Shown: positions 9,127 through 18,573, numbered from the stretch's first letter. The stretch: 64,000 nt of DNA from Planktothrix sp. FACHB-1365 (GCF_014697575.1 NZ_JACJSC010000019.1:1-64000); one strand, 5' to 3'. Program-made: numbers and translations. Notes: generated by a model not told the origin, from the letters alone.

Positions 9127-10539
9127 TTAAACTAAAGGATTAGATTCCCCTAGAAAACGACGACGTTGAACTAAGTATAAAATCGCCAACAGTGAACCGA
9201 CCATTAAAGCAATTCCGATCCCAGGATTTAAACCATAAATGATAAAAGAAGGACAAGCGACGGTGAATAAACTCAGTAAAGCGATCGCCCGCATTTGTTT
9301 GCCAATATGAGGATATCCAGTGCCAATCATAATTTGTAATCCTAATAAACACAAGGCAATTTCACTGATTAAAGTTGCGAACGCCGCCCCTGGCCCTCCG
9401 AAACGGGGAATTAAAAACCAATTGATAATTACATTACCTGAAGCTGTCCAAAATAAAATATTAGGTAAGGTTTTTTCTTGTCCTGTGGCTTGTAAAAACC
9501 GTTGAACTAAATTACCAAACATACTAATTCCTAAACTTGGTAATAAAACCGCTAAGGAATAAACTGAGCGCAGAAATTCTTGACCATAAATTAAGGGGAG
9601 TAAAATTTGTTGTAAGAACCCAGCTACAATAACCGCAGGTAAAACCCCAGTTAATAAAAGGCGTGTTGCCTTATATAATTGTTCAGGTAAACGACTGGGA
9701 TCATTGGCGTGATATTTGGCAAATCGAGTAAAAACAACTTGGAAAATTACACGGGGTAAAGCAAAAAACATCTCCATTACTTTGTAAGCAGCACTATAAT
9801 ATCCAGCCTCTACTGTTGTCCCGATGGCTTGCAACATGACTAAATCCACTTGATAATATAAAATCCATAACACTCCCGATAAAGCAAAAGGGTAAGCCAT
9901 AATTAATGAATCCCAACAATCTCTGATTGTAAAAGGCGACCAAACCGGAAGTTTACGACTGAGGTAGTACATTAAAATTAAAATATCTAACAGTCGGACA
10001 ACAACAATACTAATGACCACCAAAATCAAACTTTTTGTGGCATATAATACCCCCAGGGAAATTAGCACTGTAGCGGCACGTTCTAAGGCAACAGACACCG
10101 TTTCTGTTCTAAACCACCCCATGCCTTTTAACGTTCCCCGTAGCGTCATTTTCATGGCGCGACAAATTTCTGAAAATACTACAATGTAACAAATAATTAG
10201 GGTGTTTCCCTCGTGGTATCCCATAACAAATGCAATGGGAAATAATAGGATAAATACGGGGATAGAAGTTAACAGTTCTAAGATAATAAATTGGGATGTT
10301 AATCTTGATCCAACTTCTGGGTTAGCAGAAACTTCTCGGTTTAAAAGAACAGGTAAACCAAACTGAATTAATAGAGCTAAAATTGCTCCTAATGCAGAAG
10401 CTGATGTAAAAATCCCATATTGTTGTGGCCCTAAAACCCGTGCCAAAAGAATGTAAAAAATAAAGGTTAAACCTAAAGTTGCTTCTCCCAAAAAGACATA
10501 AAAGTAAGACAGATCTAAGCGAGTTAGCAAGTTTTTCAT
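9127..10539 (-). CDS. Polysaccharide/oligosaccharide flippase (Wzx-like, MOP superfamily)
   Basis: A 470-residue polytopic protein with about 12-14 hydrophobic helices across its length and few charged segments. It has the MOP-superfamily opening (ATLGLTFIFYILLARVLGPQQYGIFTSA), which matches the Wzx/RfbX N-terminal motif of lipid-linked saccharide flippases. Such proteins move undecaprenyl-linked glycans across the plasma membrane for capsule, sheath or O-antigen assembly. No glycosyltransferases flank it, so the substrate is unknown. It is monocistronic and followed by a hairpin plus T-run. Confidence 0.85.
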   Translation of the reverse strand: MKNLLTRLDLSYFYVFLGEATLGLTFIFYILLARVLGPQQYGIFTSASALGAILALLIQFGLPVLLNREVSANPEVGSRLTSQFIILELLTSIPVFILLFPIAFVMGYHEGNTLIICYIVVFSEICRAMKMTLRGTLKGMGWFRTETVSVALERAATVLISLGVLYATKSLILVVISIVVVRLLDILILMYYLSRKLPVWSPFTIRDCWDSLIMAYPFALSGVLWILYYQVDLVMLQAIGTTVEAGYYSAAYKVMEMFFALPRVIFQVVFTRFAKYHANDPSRLPEQLYKATRLLLTGVLPAVIVAGFLQQILLPLIYGQEFLRSVYSLAVLLPSLGISMFGNLVQRFLQATGQEKTLPNILFWTASGNVIINWFLIPRFGGPGAAFATLISEIALCLLGLQIMIGTGYPHIGKQMRAIALLSLFTVACPSFIIYGLNPGIGIALMVGSLLAILYLVQRRRFLGESNPLV

Positions 10540-10712
10540 AGAAATTTACTCAAAAGGAAGTGACGAAATAGGATGATTTACCGATTGGCGAAGAATGATT
10601 GAAAAATTTAAAACCAGTATAATTTAAAAAACGTCATTCTCTAAAATTAGGTGGGCTGTGGGCAAAAAATAATGAGACAATGGTACATGGGTAAGGTGTT
10701 CAGGAAAACATT

Positions 10713-12443
10713 ATGCAATCTGTTGATTTAACCACATTAATCGCAAGCTGTTGTGAACTGCGTCAAGACTGGATTCCGGCGCGGTTAGAACAGGTGTATC
10801 AACGCGATCGCTTTACGATTTCTTTGGGGTTACGCACCCTCAAGCGTCGAGGTTGGTTAGATATTTCTTGGCATCCCCAAGCGGCTAGAATTTGTATGGG
10901 TGATCCGCCTCCCCGTGTTCCTGATACCTTTACCTTTAGTGATCAACTACGCCATCAATTAGGGGGATTAGCATTAGTTGAAATTCAGCAAATTGACCCT
11001 TGGGAACGAATTTTAGATCTACAATTTTCTCAGCGTCCAGGGGATAGTCCCCTCTGGCATTTATATGTAGAAATTATGGGAAAATATAGTAACGTTATTT
11101 TAACAGGAGCCGACAATAGTATTGTTACAGCAGCCCATCAGGTGAATATACAACAATCGAGTGTGCGACCAATTTTAACAGGTCAACCCTATGAATTGCC
11201 TCCTAAATTAACCGAGCCCATTCCCAGTTTAAATGAAGCTCAATCTCGTTGGCAAGAGCGGGTAAGTTTAATTCCCAGCGCTTTAAAACAACAACTCTTA
11301 AAAAACTATCGGGGTTTAAGTTCTGGGTTAGTGTTATCGATGATTCAAGCTGCTAATTTAGATCCCACTCAACCCACTAATAGTTTAACTTCAGAAGATT
11401 GGAATCAGTTATTTAAAAGTTGGCAAACTTGGTTAAAAACCTTAGAAAATTATCATTTTTGTCCTTATTATACTTCAAAAGGTTATGATATTATTCCTTG
11501 GAATTTAGAAACGGTTTCTGATGTTAAATCTATTCAAATTTTACTCAATACTTATTATACTAATCAATTAAATCATCAAGAATTTCAGCAACTCCGGCAT
11601 CAAGTTAGTCAAAAAATTAATAACGTTTTAACGAAATTACGAGTTAAAGCGGATCAATTTATTCAACGGTTACAACAATCCGATGAAGCGGATGAATATC
11701 GGGCAAAAGCTGACCTATTAATGGCATTTCTGCACGAATGGAAACCGGGAATGAAGGAGATTTTGTTACCCGATTTTGAGACAGGAGAACCTGTTAAAAT
11801 TGCCCTAAATCCAGAGAATAATGCCGTCTGGAACGCTCAAAATTTATATAAACGACATCAAAAGTTAAAACGAGCTAGAATAGCCGTTGAACCCCTGTTA
11901 AATGAAGTCAAAACCGAGATTAACTATTTAGAACAAGTTGAATCAGCGATTAGTTTAGTTGAAACCAACAAAACCGCCGAAGATTTACAAACCTTAGCCG
12001 AAATTCGAGAAGAATTAATTCAACAAGGTTATATTAATATTCCTGATTATCGCAGTTCAAATTCTCCCTCATCCATAGAATTCTATCGCTATCAAACTCC
12101 CAATAATTTTGAAGTTTTAATCGGCAGAAATAATCGTCAAAATGATCAATTAACCTTTAAAGTTGCAACGGATTATGATTTATGGTTTCATACTCAAGAA
12201 ATCCCCGGTAGTCATGTCTTATTACGGTTAAGTGCGGGACAGGCTGCTGATGATATTGATTTACAATTTACAGCTAATTTAACGGCTTATTATAGTCGCG
12301 CCAGACAAAGTGAACAAGTTCCGGTTATTTATACCAAACCCAAGCACGTTTATAAACCCAAAGGGTCTAAACCAGGGATGGTGATTTATAAACAAGAAAC
12401 AGTGATTTGGGGGAATCCTCATCAAGCTAAAATTCTGTTGTGA
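10713..12443 (+). CDS. rqcH: NFACT-family protein (RqcH/FbpA-like)
   Basis: A 576-residue protein with an NFACT-N domain in the first 190 residues, a long coiled-coil middle (about 290-430) and the NFACT-R domain near the C-terminus, marked by NFEVLIGRNNRQND and DLWFHTQEIPGSHVLLRL. In bacteria RqcH (Rqc2/NEMF homologue) binds obstructed 50S subunits and recruits tRNA-Ala to add alanine tails that mark nascent chains for degradation. Older annotations call it fibronectin-binding protein. Length and the WFH and GSHV motifs support an intact protein. It is monocistronic, convergent with a VapBC-like pair. Confidence 0.88.
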   Translation: MQSVDLTTLIASCCELRQDWIPARLEQVYQRDRFTISLGLRTLKRRGWLDISWHPQAARICMGDPPPRVPDTFTFSDQLRHQLGGLALVEIQQIDPWERILDLQFSQRPGDSPLWHLYVEIMGKYSNVILTGADNSIVTAAHQVNIQQSSVRPILTGQPYELPPKLTEPIPSLNEAQSRWQERVSLIPSALKQQLLKNYRGLSSGLVLSMIQAANLDPTQPTNSLTSEDWNQLFKSWQTWLKTLENYHFCPYYTSKGYDIIPWNLETVSDVKSIQILLNTYYTNQLNHQEFQQLRHQVSQKINNVLTKLRVKADQFIQRLQQSDEADEYRAKADLLMAFLHEWKPGMKEILLPDFETGEPVKIALNPENNAVWNAQNLYKRHQKLKRARIAVEPLLNEVKTEINYLEQVESAISLVETNKTAEDLQTLAEIREELIQQGYINIPDYRSSNSPSSIEFYRYQTPNNFEVLIGRNNRQNDQLTFKVATDYDLWFHTQEIPGSHVLLRLSAGQAADDIDLQFTANLTAYYSRARQSEQVPVIYTKPKHVYKPKGSKPGMVIYKQETVIWGNPHQAKILL

Positions 12444-12466
12444 TATTAATATTTTTGTGATTGTTT

Positions 12467-12865
12467 TTAATTGGAAATCAACCAATTTTCTACTTGCAAA
12501 TTAGGAATATTTTCAAAATGTCGAATATTATCTGTTATCAAAATAAACTGACGAGAACGAGCGACTGCTGCAATTATAGCATCCAGTTCTCCGGTCGGTT
12601 TTCCAATTTTTCTTAATTCAGCCTGTATCTTCCCAAATTCTAAGGAAGCTTGTAAATCAAATTCAAGAATTGGGATTAAACTAATAAATTCATTTAAGGT
12701 TTTTAAATTATCCTCAACTCGACGAGAACAATACACCCCTTTATACAATTCAGCAACAACAATTGTAGACAAGTAAGATGTCTCTGTTTTGACACTAAAC
12801 TCAGAAACAGCCAGAGGATTATTTTTTAATAAAGCAATACAAATATTAGTGTCTAGTAAATACAT
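12467..12865 (-). CDS. vapC: PIN-domain ribonuclease toxin (VapC-like)
   Basis: A 132-residue PIN domain starting MYLLDTNICIALL. Conserved acidic positions are visible: D5 in LLDTN, E in VVAELYKG, D in GELDAIIAA and D in LITDNIRHF. VapC toxins cleave RNA, often the initiator tRNA. An in-frame ATG lies six codons upstream, inside the antitoxin gene; the start used here is preferred because PIN proteins begin MxxLLDTN and it lies just after the antitoxin stop. The partner antitoxin gene is immediately upstream. Confidence 0.88.
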   Translation of the reverse strand: MYLLDTNICIALLKNNPLAVSEFSVKTETSYLSTIVVAELYKGVYCSRRVEDNLKTLNEFISLIPILEFDLQASLEFGKIQAELRKIGKPTGELDAIIAAVARSRQFILITDNIRHFENIPNLQVENWLISN

Positions 12866-12869
12866 AATT

Positions 12870-13115
12870 TTAATCGAAATCAATCATTTTTCTACCTTGA
12901 TAATTATGGCGTTCTTTATCTATTTCTGAAAAAATCTCATCGAGTTGGGGTTGATTTTGCCACGCTCCAAAAATAGATCTTAAACGGTTAAGGCGTTCTG
13001 ATAAACTTAAAATGGGTACTGTTTTAACTTCAACAGTAATTTCTACGCCGTCGGGTAGGTCAATATCCTGTAATAATTCAATGGTTTTACCTCGTTTTAT
13101 CCCTTTAACTTGCAT
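12870..13115 (-). CDS. Antitoxin of the VapBC-like pair
   Basis: An 81-residue protein whose first 30 residues (MQVKGIKRGKTIELLQDIDLPDG) have the look of a short beta-strand N-terminal domain, followed by an acidic/polar helical tail (SEIDKERHNYQG) suited to toxin binding. It directly precedes the PIN-domain gene with a 4-base gap, the standard antitoxin-first order. The family cannot be fixed more precisely by eye. Antitoxins of this type usually repress their own promoter; no operator was identified. Confidence 0.75.
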   Translation of the reverse strand: MQVKGIKRGKTIELLQDIDLPDGVEITVEVKTVPILSLSERLNRLRSIFGAWQNQPQLDEIFSEIDKERHNYQGRKMIDFD

Positions 13116-13184
13116 AGTTTCCTCACAGACTTTTGTGGTTCAAAATTAACTGTTCCCTGTTCCCTCTTCCCTACTCTAACTATT

Positions 13185-14210
13185 TTAATTCAGATAAGCC
13201 GATTGACAACTAATCATAATTTCTTGAGTTCGGGGATAGGATTGTAAATATTGAAAAAATAGTTGAGAATCAAAACTTCTGGGATCTCGCCTTTCCCCTG
13301 AACGATCTACCGCCGCATGAGTCGTAATTCGATAATCAGGAACTCCTGTTTTTGCCACTAACCACGCTAAAGATTGATATTGTGCTGTTGTATAACCACT
13401 ATGAGAATCAGCATTATTGCGACCATCCGCAGGGGTTTCTAAAGAAACATGATAAGCAAAATTATTCACAGAAGGAGGACGTTGAGGATGGGTTTTTACT
13501 GTTTCCGTTCCTGTTGAAGTAGCAAATACAGAATCTCCCGCACCAAAGGCTCTTAAATCCGGGGGAACAATATAAACAATCTCCCCCGTTAACATAATTA
13601 AAGTATGATAACTGGCTTGATTATCCTCAGAATTTTGGGCAGTTTGGAAAAAATTTACCGCACTATAAACATCCGATACGGTTTCATGTAACACCACAAT
13701 TGGGGCATTATTTACAGGTTGCCCATTAATATCATAAAGAAATCGTTGTCCGTAATTCGTCGGATTGGCTAAGGCTTGATATTCATTAGGAGCATAACCC
13801 ACCCCGCCTTGAAGATTGGCCGTTTGTACATCCGTTGGCCGCCGAAACCGATATAACGTGACGGGATTCACCGATGGCCCAACTTTCCCACTCGCCGTCG
13901 GGTTCGGATTAGGTTGTAACGCACAGGTTCCAGGGACAGGAACATTATTCACATTCGCCACCGTTTTCGGTTGTGCTTGAGTCGCCTCTGGCTGTGGTTC
14001 CTCAGCCGCCACCAGTTTGATGTCTGGAGACGGGGAGGGAGAGGGAGAGACGGTTTCAGCAATCACCCGCTCAAATTTTGGCGGAGAAGGCATTTGGCTC
14101 CATAATGACATCCCTTGGGCCACAATCCAATCTTGATTTTTGAGTCCAACAGTTACTCCCACCCCTAGTAAATAGAGGGTTAACAGCAGAATAGGCGTCC
14201 ATTTTCTCAT
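13185..14210 (-). CDS. N-acetylmuramoyl-L-alanine amidase (amidase_2 domain), exported
   Basis: A 341-residue protein. The start MRKWTPILLLTLYLLGVG gives a clean signal anchor; the longer frame begins with a TTG 19 codons upstream and is less likely. A proline/glutamine-rich linker (about 60-120) precedes a zinc amidase domain with IVVLHETVSDV (first zinc histidine), ASYHTLI, and RITTHAAVDRSGERRDPRSFD near the C-terminus (second zinc histidine and catalytic region). Such enzymes cleave the amide bond between muramic acid and the peptide stem in peptidoglycan. It lies downstream of aroB but is separated by a terminator hairpin. Confidence 0.85.
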   Translation of the reverse strand: MRKWTPILLLTLYLLGVGVTVGLKNQDWIVAQGMSLWSQMPSPPKFERVIAETVSPSPSPSPDIKLVAAEEPQPEATQAQPKTVANVNNVPVPGTCALQPNPNPTASGKVGPSVNPVTLYRFRRPTDVQTANLQGGVGYAPNEYQALANPTNYGQRFLYDINGQPVNNAPIVVLHETVSDVYSAVNFFQTAQNSEDNQASYHTLIMLTGEIVYIVPPDLRAFGAGDSVFATSTGTETVKTHPQRPPSVNNFAYHVSLETPADGRNNADSHSGYTTAQYQSLAWLVAKTGVPDYRITTHAAVDRSGERRDPRSFDSQLFFQYLQSYPRTQEIMISCQSAYLN

Positions 14211-14270
14211 GGGTGAGTTAGTCAATATTGAGTGCAATGTTTTCCAGTTTAGTATGACAAAAATCAAGCC

Positions 14271-14300
14271 AAAAAAAAACCACTGGTAATCAGCCAGTGG
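14271..14300 (-). terminator. Rho-independent terminator downstream of aroB
   Basis: On the minus strand CCACTGG, a 7-base loop and CCAGTGG (complement of 14280-14300) form a perfect 7-bp stem followed directly by nine T residues (complement of 14271-14279). It lies about 120 bases after the aroB stop, so it should end the aroB transcript before the amidase gene. Confidence 0.85.
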
Positions 14301-14422
14301 GTGAGGAACGAAACGTGATTTTGGTGTGAGGAGGAGTTAACTTGCTTATGATTTACAGATTATCGTCAGGATATGAAGTTATTGTGTCAATCTGATGACA
14401 AAGCTATGAATTTTTTTTAGCA

Positions 14423-15532
14423 TTAAGCCAAACAACCCATAGAAAAGCTTTCTAATACTTGACGAATGATATCAGATGTGACTTGATCTGTCACGATCGC
14501 TTCTCCGATGCGAGTCGGTAATACAAATCGGACTTTTCCAGCCTTAACTTTTTTATCGGTTTGTAGACTATCCAAAATATCATCCAGATTTAATCCGGGG
14601 GGGAGTTGGGTCGGTAATCCCGCCTTTTCAATTAACGCGAATTGTCGTCGATCACTGTCTTCACCCCATAACCCTAATTTAACTGCAATTTGACTCGCGG
14701 CTACCATCCCAATTCCCACAGCTTCCCCATGAATCACAACAGTATATCCGGTTAAACTTTCTACCGCATGACCAATAGTATGACCATAATTTAAAATTGC
14801 TCTTAACCCCGATTCTTTTTCATCTTGACTAACAACATCGGCTTTACTTTGACAAGAACGAGTTAAAATTTCTTGTAATAATCCTGAGTCTAAAGATTGG
14901 ATGTTATCTAAACCTTGGGATTGTTCGAGTTTAACAAATAATTCTTCATCCCAAATTACACCATATTTAATCACTTCTGCCATTCCGGCTCTAAATTCTC
15001 GTTCAGGAAGGGTTTGCAAAACATCAGGATCAATTAATACTAATTTGGGTTGATGAAACGCCCCAATTAAGTTTTTTCCTTGGGGATGATTAACGCCTGT
15101 TTTTCCTCCAATAGACGCATCTACCATTGCTAATAAAGACGTGGGAACCTGAACAACATTAATTCCCCGTAACCACGTCGCCGCAGCAAACCCGGTCATA
15201 TCTCCAATAATTCCACCTCCTAACGCTACCATTGTAGAGGAACGTTCTAATCGGTGTTTTAAAGCGGCATCATAAATCATTTGTAGGGTTTCGGGGGTTT
15301 TGTATTCTTCACCTGCTGGAAGGGTACAAATCGCCACATCAAACCCCGCTTGTTCTAAGGAAATACGGGTACGTTCTCCATAATAATTAAAGATTTCTGG
15401 GTTAGAAACTAATAGTATTTTTTTCCCTAATTTTAATGGGGTAATCAATTCCCCCAATCGATCTAAGTGTCCTGCACCGATGGCAATATTATAGGATAAT
15501 GAACCTAAATTAACCTGAATCATCGACTCCAT
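14423..15532 (-). CDS. aroB: 3-dehydroquinate synthase
   Basis: A 369-residue enzyme converting DAHP to 3-dehydroquinate in the shikimate pathway using NAD+ and a divalent metal. Family signatures are [12 protein letters not shown], the glycine-rich NAD site [43 protein letters not shown], and the metal-binding regions [22 protein letters not shown] and [11 protein letters not shown]. Length is typical. A second in-frame ATG three codons in ([11 protein letters not shown]) could be the real start. It is monocistronic with a good terminator downstream. Confidence 0.96.
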   Translation of the reverse strand: MESMIQVNLGSLSYNIAIGAGHLDRLGELITPLKLGKKILLVSNPEIFNYYGERTRISLEQAGFDVAICTLPAGEEYKTPETLQMIYDAALKHRLERSSTMVALGGGIIGDMTGFAAATWLRGINVVQVPTSLLAMVDASIGGKTGVNHPQGKNLIGAFHQPKLVLIDPDVLQTLPEREFRAGMAEVIKYGVIWDEELFVKLEQSQGLDNIQSLDSGLLQEILTRSCQSKADVVSQDEKESGLRAILNYGHTIGHAVESLTGYTVVIHGEAVGIGMVAASQIAVKLGLWGEDSDRRQFALIEKAGLPTQLPPGLNLDDILDSLQTDKKVKAGKVRFVLPTRIGEAIVTDQVTSDIIRQVLESFSMGCLA

Positions 15533-15648
15533 ATTCTTCCCCTCATTAACTCACCGTTAAAAATTGTATTCTATTTTTTACCCATTACAGATGATCACGG
15601 ACGGATCACTCATGATTCAATAGAGAGTAATGTTTATGGAGTTGTCTA

Positions 15649-15753
15649 ATGCTTACAGTGGATGGCGCGATCGCTTACGTTATCATCTATGCGGGATCTT
15701 TAGTCGCAGCAGCCGGAATTATGTTTACCCTGCGTGCAGTTAAACTGATCTAA
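15649..15753 (+). CDS. petL: Probable cytochrome b6f complex subunit PetL
   Basis: A 34-codon gene, MLTVDGAIAYVIIYAGSLVA then AAGIMFTLRAVKLI, with a GGAG ribosome site 8 bases before the ATG. It is a single hydrophobic helix ending in LRAVKLI, which matches the LR.(A/I)KLI ending of PetL, a peripheral small subunit that stabilises the b6f dimer. Other small photosynthetic proteins (PetG, PetM, PetN, Psb peptides) have different ends. The identification is from memory of the family, and the N-terminus is more divergent than the C-terminus. A GC-rich inverted repeat follows the stop. Confidence 0.6.
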   Translation: MLTVDGAIAYVIIYAGSLVAAAGIMFTLRAVKLI

Positions 15754-15760
15754 TCTGACT

Positions 15761-15785
15761 GTAGAGACGCGCCACGGCGCGTCTA
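15761..15785. repeat. GC-rich palindromic repeat after petL
   Basis: AGACGCGCC (15765-15773) and GGCGCGTCT (15776-15784) form a perfect 9-bp stem with a 2-base spacer, 8 bases after the petL-like stop. The sequence resembles the dispersed GTAGAGACG-type palindromes found in many cyanobacterial intergenic regions; a related one lies at 23690-23717. It may also act as a terminator stem. Confidence 0.6.
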
Positions 15786-15815
15786 AACCCGTTGTTGTGT
15801 TTGACCAGTGTTAGA

Positions 15816-15840
15816 AGAGAGTCCTGAAGGACTCACTACG
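15816..15840 (+). repeat. Dispersed palindromic repeat, copy 1 of 4
   Basis: A 25-base unit AGAGAGTCCTGAAGGACTCA-CTACG whose core GAGTCCT-GA-AGGACTC is a perfect 7-bp inverted repeat. Copies 1 and 2 also share their 3' flank (GTTAATTTTTTCTG), so they look like a local tandem duplication of about 48 bases. Confidence 0.85.
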
Positions 15841-15878
15841 GGTTAATTTTTTCTGCGTTTGAGGATGTTAGAAGAAGA

Positions 15879-15903
15879 AGAGAGTCCTGAAGGACTCACT
15901 ACG
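15879..15903 (+). repeat. Dispersed palindromic repeat, copy 2 of 4
   Basis: Identical 25-base unit to the copy 63 bases upstream, same orientation, with a near-identical T-rich 3' flank. It lies 66 bases before the kinase start. Confidence 0.85.
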
Positions 15904-15968
15904 AGTTAATTTTTTTCTGAGATTAATATCTGATATGATTAATAGAATAGATGCGATCGCATTTTTCT

Positions 15969-17867
15969 ATGATTTATTGTTTAAATTCTAATTGTCCTAA
16001 ACCCTATAATTCTGATCAAAGTCAATTTTGTTTAAGTTGTGGAACTCCACTGCGATTAAAAGACCGATATCGAGCGATTGATATTATCGGACAAGGGGGA
16101 TTTGGTAAAACGTTTTTAGCCATTGATGAGGATAAACCCTCTAAACCGCGTTGTGTGATCAAGCAATTTTTTCCCCAGTCTCAAGATGCTGAAGCGATAC
16201 AAAAAGCATCGGAATTATTTGAACAAGAAGCAATTCGTTTAGATGAATTAGGGAAACATCCTCATATTCCTGAACTTTTGGCTTATATTCCCATTGAACA
16301 ACAACAATATTTAATCCAAGAATTTATAGACGGGGAAAATTTAGCTAAAATTCTCACTCAGGAAGGAGCTTTTAAGGAAAATCAGATTCAATCTTTGTTA
16401 ATCTGTTTACTTCCGATATTAGAGTTTATTCATACTAAAAATGTTATTCACCGAGATATTAAACCTGCTAATATTATTCGTTGTCTGAATGGTCAATTTG
16501 TTTTAGTTGATTTTGGTTCGGCTAAATTTACCCAAAAAACGGCTTTTACGGTGACAGGAACGATTATCGGTACTTCTGATTATATCGCGCCGGAACAAGC
16601 CAAGGGAAAGGGTATTTTTGCGAGTGATCTTTATAGTTTAGGGGTGACTTGTCTGCATTTATTAACGCAAGTGGAACCGATTAATTTATTTGATGATCAG
16701 GAGGGAATTTGGGTCTGGAGAGAGTATTTAAAATATCCGGTGAGTGAGGAATTTGGGTTGATTTTGGATAAAATGATTGAAAGTGCGATTAAACGACGTT
16801 ATCAGTCTGCTAGGGATATTTTAACCGATTTGAATTCTAAGTTATCGAGTTCAGCTGTTAAGGGATTAGGAAACGATAATTTAGGAAAATTAGCAAGCCA
16901 GACGTTTACACTGCCTTTAACAAATCAATCGCAAACTTGGCAATGTGTTAAAACGTTAATTGGTCATACTTGGGTAGTTTATTCTGTTGCAATTACTCCT
17001 GATGGTAAAAAAATTGTTAGTGGTAGTGAAGATTTTACAATTAAAATTTGGGATTTACAAACAGGAGAATTGAAAAAAACACTAAAAAGGAATGCAGGAG
17101 AAATCAGAGTAATTAAAATTAGCCCAAATGGAAAGATGATCATAAGTGGCTGTTCTGATGGAACAGTTAAACTCTGGGACTTAGAAAAAGGAAAAGAAAT
17201 TTGTATTTTAGAAGAATATCCGTCACGAGTTCAAGCTGTAGCAATTAGTCCAAATGGAAACTTAGTGGCAAGTGGAGGTATGGAATATGGATCAACAGTT
17301 GACTATCTATTTGTTCAAGTCAGGAATATAGAAGATAAAACAGCTATTAAAACAACAATGTTTTCAACAGGGCCTTCAATGAGACGCCAAAAAATAAGTT
17401 CAATAGTATTTGATCCTACTGGTTCAGCTTTTGTTAGTGACTATTTCTTCTCTTGGTTACAATTATGGAATACTGATACTTGTCAGGCTATTCACAGAGA
17501 ATTTAGGGGACATACAGAACGAGTTTTATCTATTTGTTTTAGTTTTGATAGCCAAGTATTAGTGAGTGGAAGTGCAGATAATACAATAAAAATCTGGAAT
17601 CCCTCAACAGGAAGATTAATCCAAACCTTAGAAGGACATTCAGGCGGTGTTTATGCTCTTGCGATTACTTCAGATAATAAAATATTAGTGAGTGGAAGTG
17701 AAGACCAAACAATTAAATTGTGGGAAATAGAAACAGGGGAAGAAATTTGTACATTAACCGGACATAAGGGGATTGTTTATTCCGTTGCAATTAGTCCCGA
17801 TAATCAAACTATTGTTAGCGGGAGTCAAGATGGAACGATTAAAATCTGGCGTTCGGTGTTGGGATGA
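15969..17867 (+). CDS. Serine/threonine protein kinase with seven WD40 repeats
   Basis: A 632-residue soluble protein using the second in-frame ATG (15969), because MIYCLNSNCP starts the usual zinc-ribbon head of this class; an upstream ATG adds six residues and overlaps a HIP1 octamer. Cysteines 4, 9, 21 and 24 form the ribbon. The kinase domain (about 34-290) has GQGGFG at 41-46, VIK with K65, HRD at 161-163 and DFG at 181-183, so it should be active. Seven WD40 repeats (about 325-632) carry repeated SGS..D.TIK(I/L)W motifs; repeats 3 and 4 are divergent. Such fusions are common in filamentous cyanobacteria, and their targets are mostly unknown. Confidence 0.93.
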   Translation: MIYCLNSNCPKPYNSDQSQFCLSCGTPLRLKDRYRAIDIIGQGGFGKTFLAIDEDKPSKPRCVIKQFFPQSQDAEAIQKASELFEQEAIRLDELGKHPHIPELLAYIPIEQQQYLIQEFIDGENLAKILTQEGAFKENQIQSLLICLLPILEFIHTKNVIHRDIKPANIIRCLNGQFVLVDFGSAKFTQKTAFTVTGTIIGTSDYIAPEQAKGKGIFASDLYSLGVTCLHLLTQVEPINLFDDQEGIWVWREYLKYPVSEEFGLILDKMIESAIKRRYQSARDILTDLNSKLSSSAVKGLGNDNLGKLASQTFTLPLTNQSQTWQCVKTLIGHTWVVYSVAITPDGKKIVSGSEDFTIKIWDLQTGELKKTLKRNAGEIRVIKISPNGKMIISGCSDGTVKLWDLEKGKEICILEEYPSRVQAVAISPNGNLVASGGMEYGSTVDYLFVQVRNIEDKTAIKTTMFSTGPSMRRQKISSIVFDPTGSAFVSDYFFSWLQLWNTDTCQAIHREFRGHTERVLSICFSFDSQVLVSGSADNTIKIWNPSTGRLIQTLEGHSGGVYALAITSDNKILVSGSEDQTIKLWEIETGEEICTLTGHKGIVYSVAISPDNQTIVSGSQDGTIKIWRSVLG

Positions 17868-17878
17868 GGTGTATATTA

Positions 17879-17903
17879 AGAGAGTCCTGAAGGACTCACT
17901 ACG
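17879..17903 (+). repeat. Dispersed palindromic repeat, copy 3 of 4
   Basis: The same 25-base unit as at 15816, beginning 12 bases after the kinase stop codon. The 7-bp inverted core could form a small stem at the 3' end of the kinase mRNA. Confidence 0.85.
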
Positions 17904-18006
17904 AGTTTTATTAATAATTAAAATAGCTCAGGTATATCTTGGTTTCTCATCCATGCGATATATTAAGGTCAAGGCATAACCGAAGCAAATCGCTCATGAA
18001 AACTTA

Positions 18007-18573
18007 TTAAGAAGTTAGGGAAACAGCTAAAGATAAAATATCATCTTCGGTTTCAAGTTCCTCTAGTTCATCAAGTTTCATGTGTTCCATAATCAAATGA
18101 TGGGCTGCTTCGTACTTCGTATCCAGCAATGTCCGAATACAGTCTTGAGTATCATCCAATTCTTGACTTGATGGTCTTAAAGAAATGACATTCAAGCCTA
18201 ATTTAGCTAAAGACAATAAAATTTCTAAAGCTCTTTTATTCCCCGTTGAAGCTTCATAAAATATCAGACGATTAAAATCATCAAAGCTAAGGGTTAAAAC
18301 AGAAACAAGCTTTTCTTGATGACCCAAATTTAAGGGAATTTCTATTTTTTCAATTTCTGGTGTAAATCCAATTTCATTTAATCTTCTTCGAGTCTGACTA
18401 TCTTCTCTCAAAATTTCTTGATCTAACTGATTATTTTTGTACCCTAAAGCTTGATTAAGTGTTTTCATCCCAATGCGATAATTGCCGTTGGGCATTTGAT
18501 AAAACTCAATTCCCAAGGATTTTAAAGACGAAATTGTTTGTAGCTGTGCTTGAACAACATCCATCATTGTCAC
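18007..18573 (-). CDS. Uncharacterised cyanobacterial protein
   Basis: A 188-residue soluble protein I do not recognise. Residues about 15-60 (LKSLGIEFYQMPNGNYRIGMKTLNQALGY) and the middle segment LSFDDFNRLIFYEASTGNKRALEILLSLA vaguely recall phage antirepressor/BRO-type domains, where a short N-terminal domain is followed by helices with a (D/E)F..L...A..GN..A pattern. The C-terminus is acidic (LDELEELETEDD). It stands alone between the kinase and the pentapeptide protein, both borders marked by palindromic repeats. The resemblance is weak and no function is assigned. Confidence 0.6.
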   Translation of the reverse strand: MTMMDVVQAQLQTISSLKSLGIEFYQMPNGNYRIGMKTLNQALGYKNNQLDQEILREDSQTRRRLNEIGFTPEIEKIEIPLNLGHQEKLVSVLTLSFDDFNRLIFYEASTGNKRALEILLSLAKLGLNVISLRPSSQELDDTQDCIRTLLDTKYEAAHHLIMEHMKLDELEELETEDDILSLAVSLTS

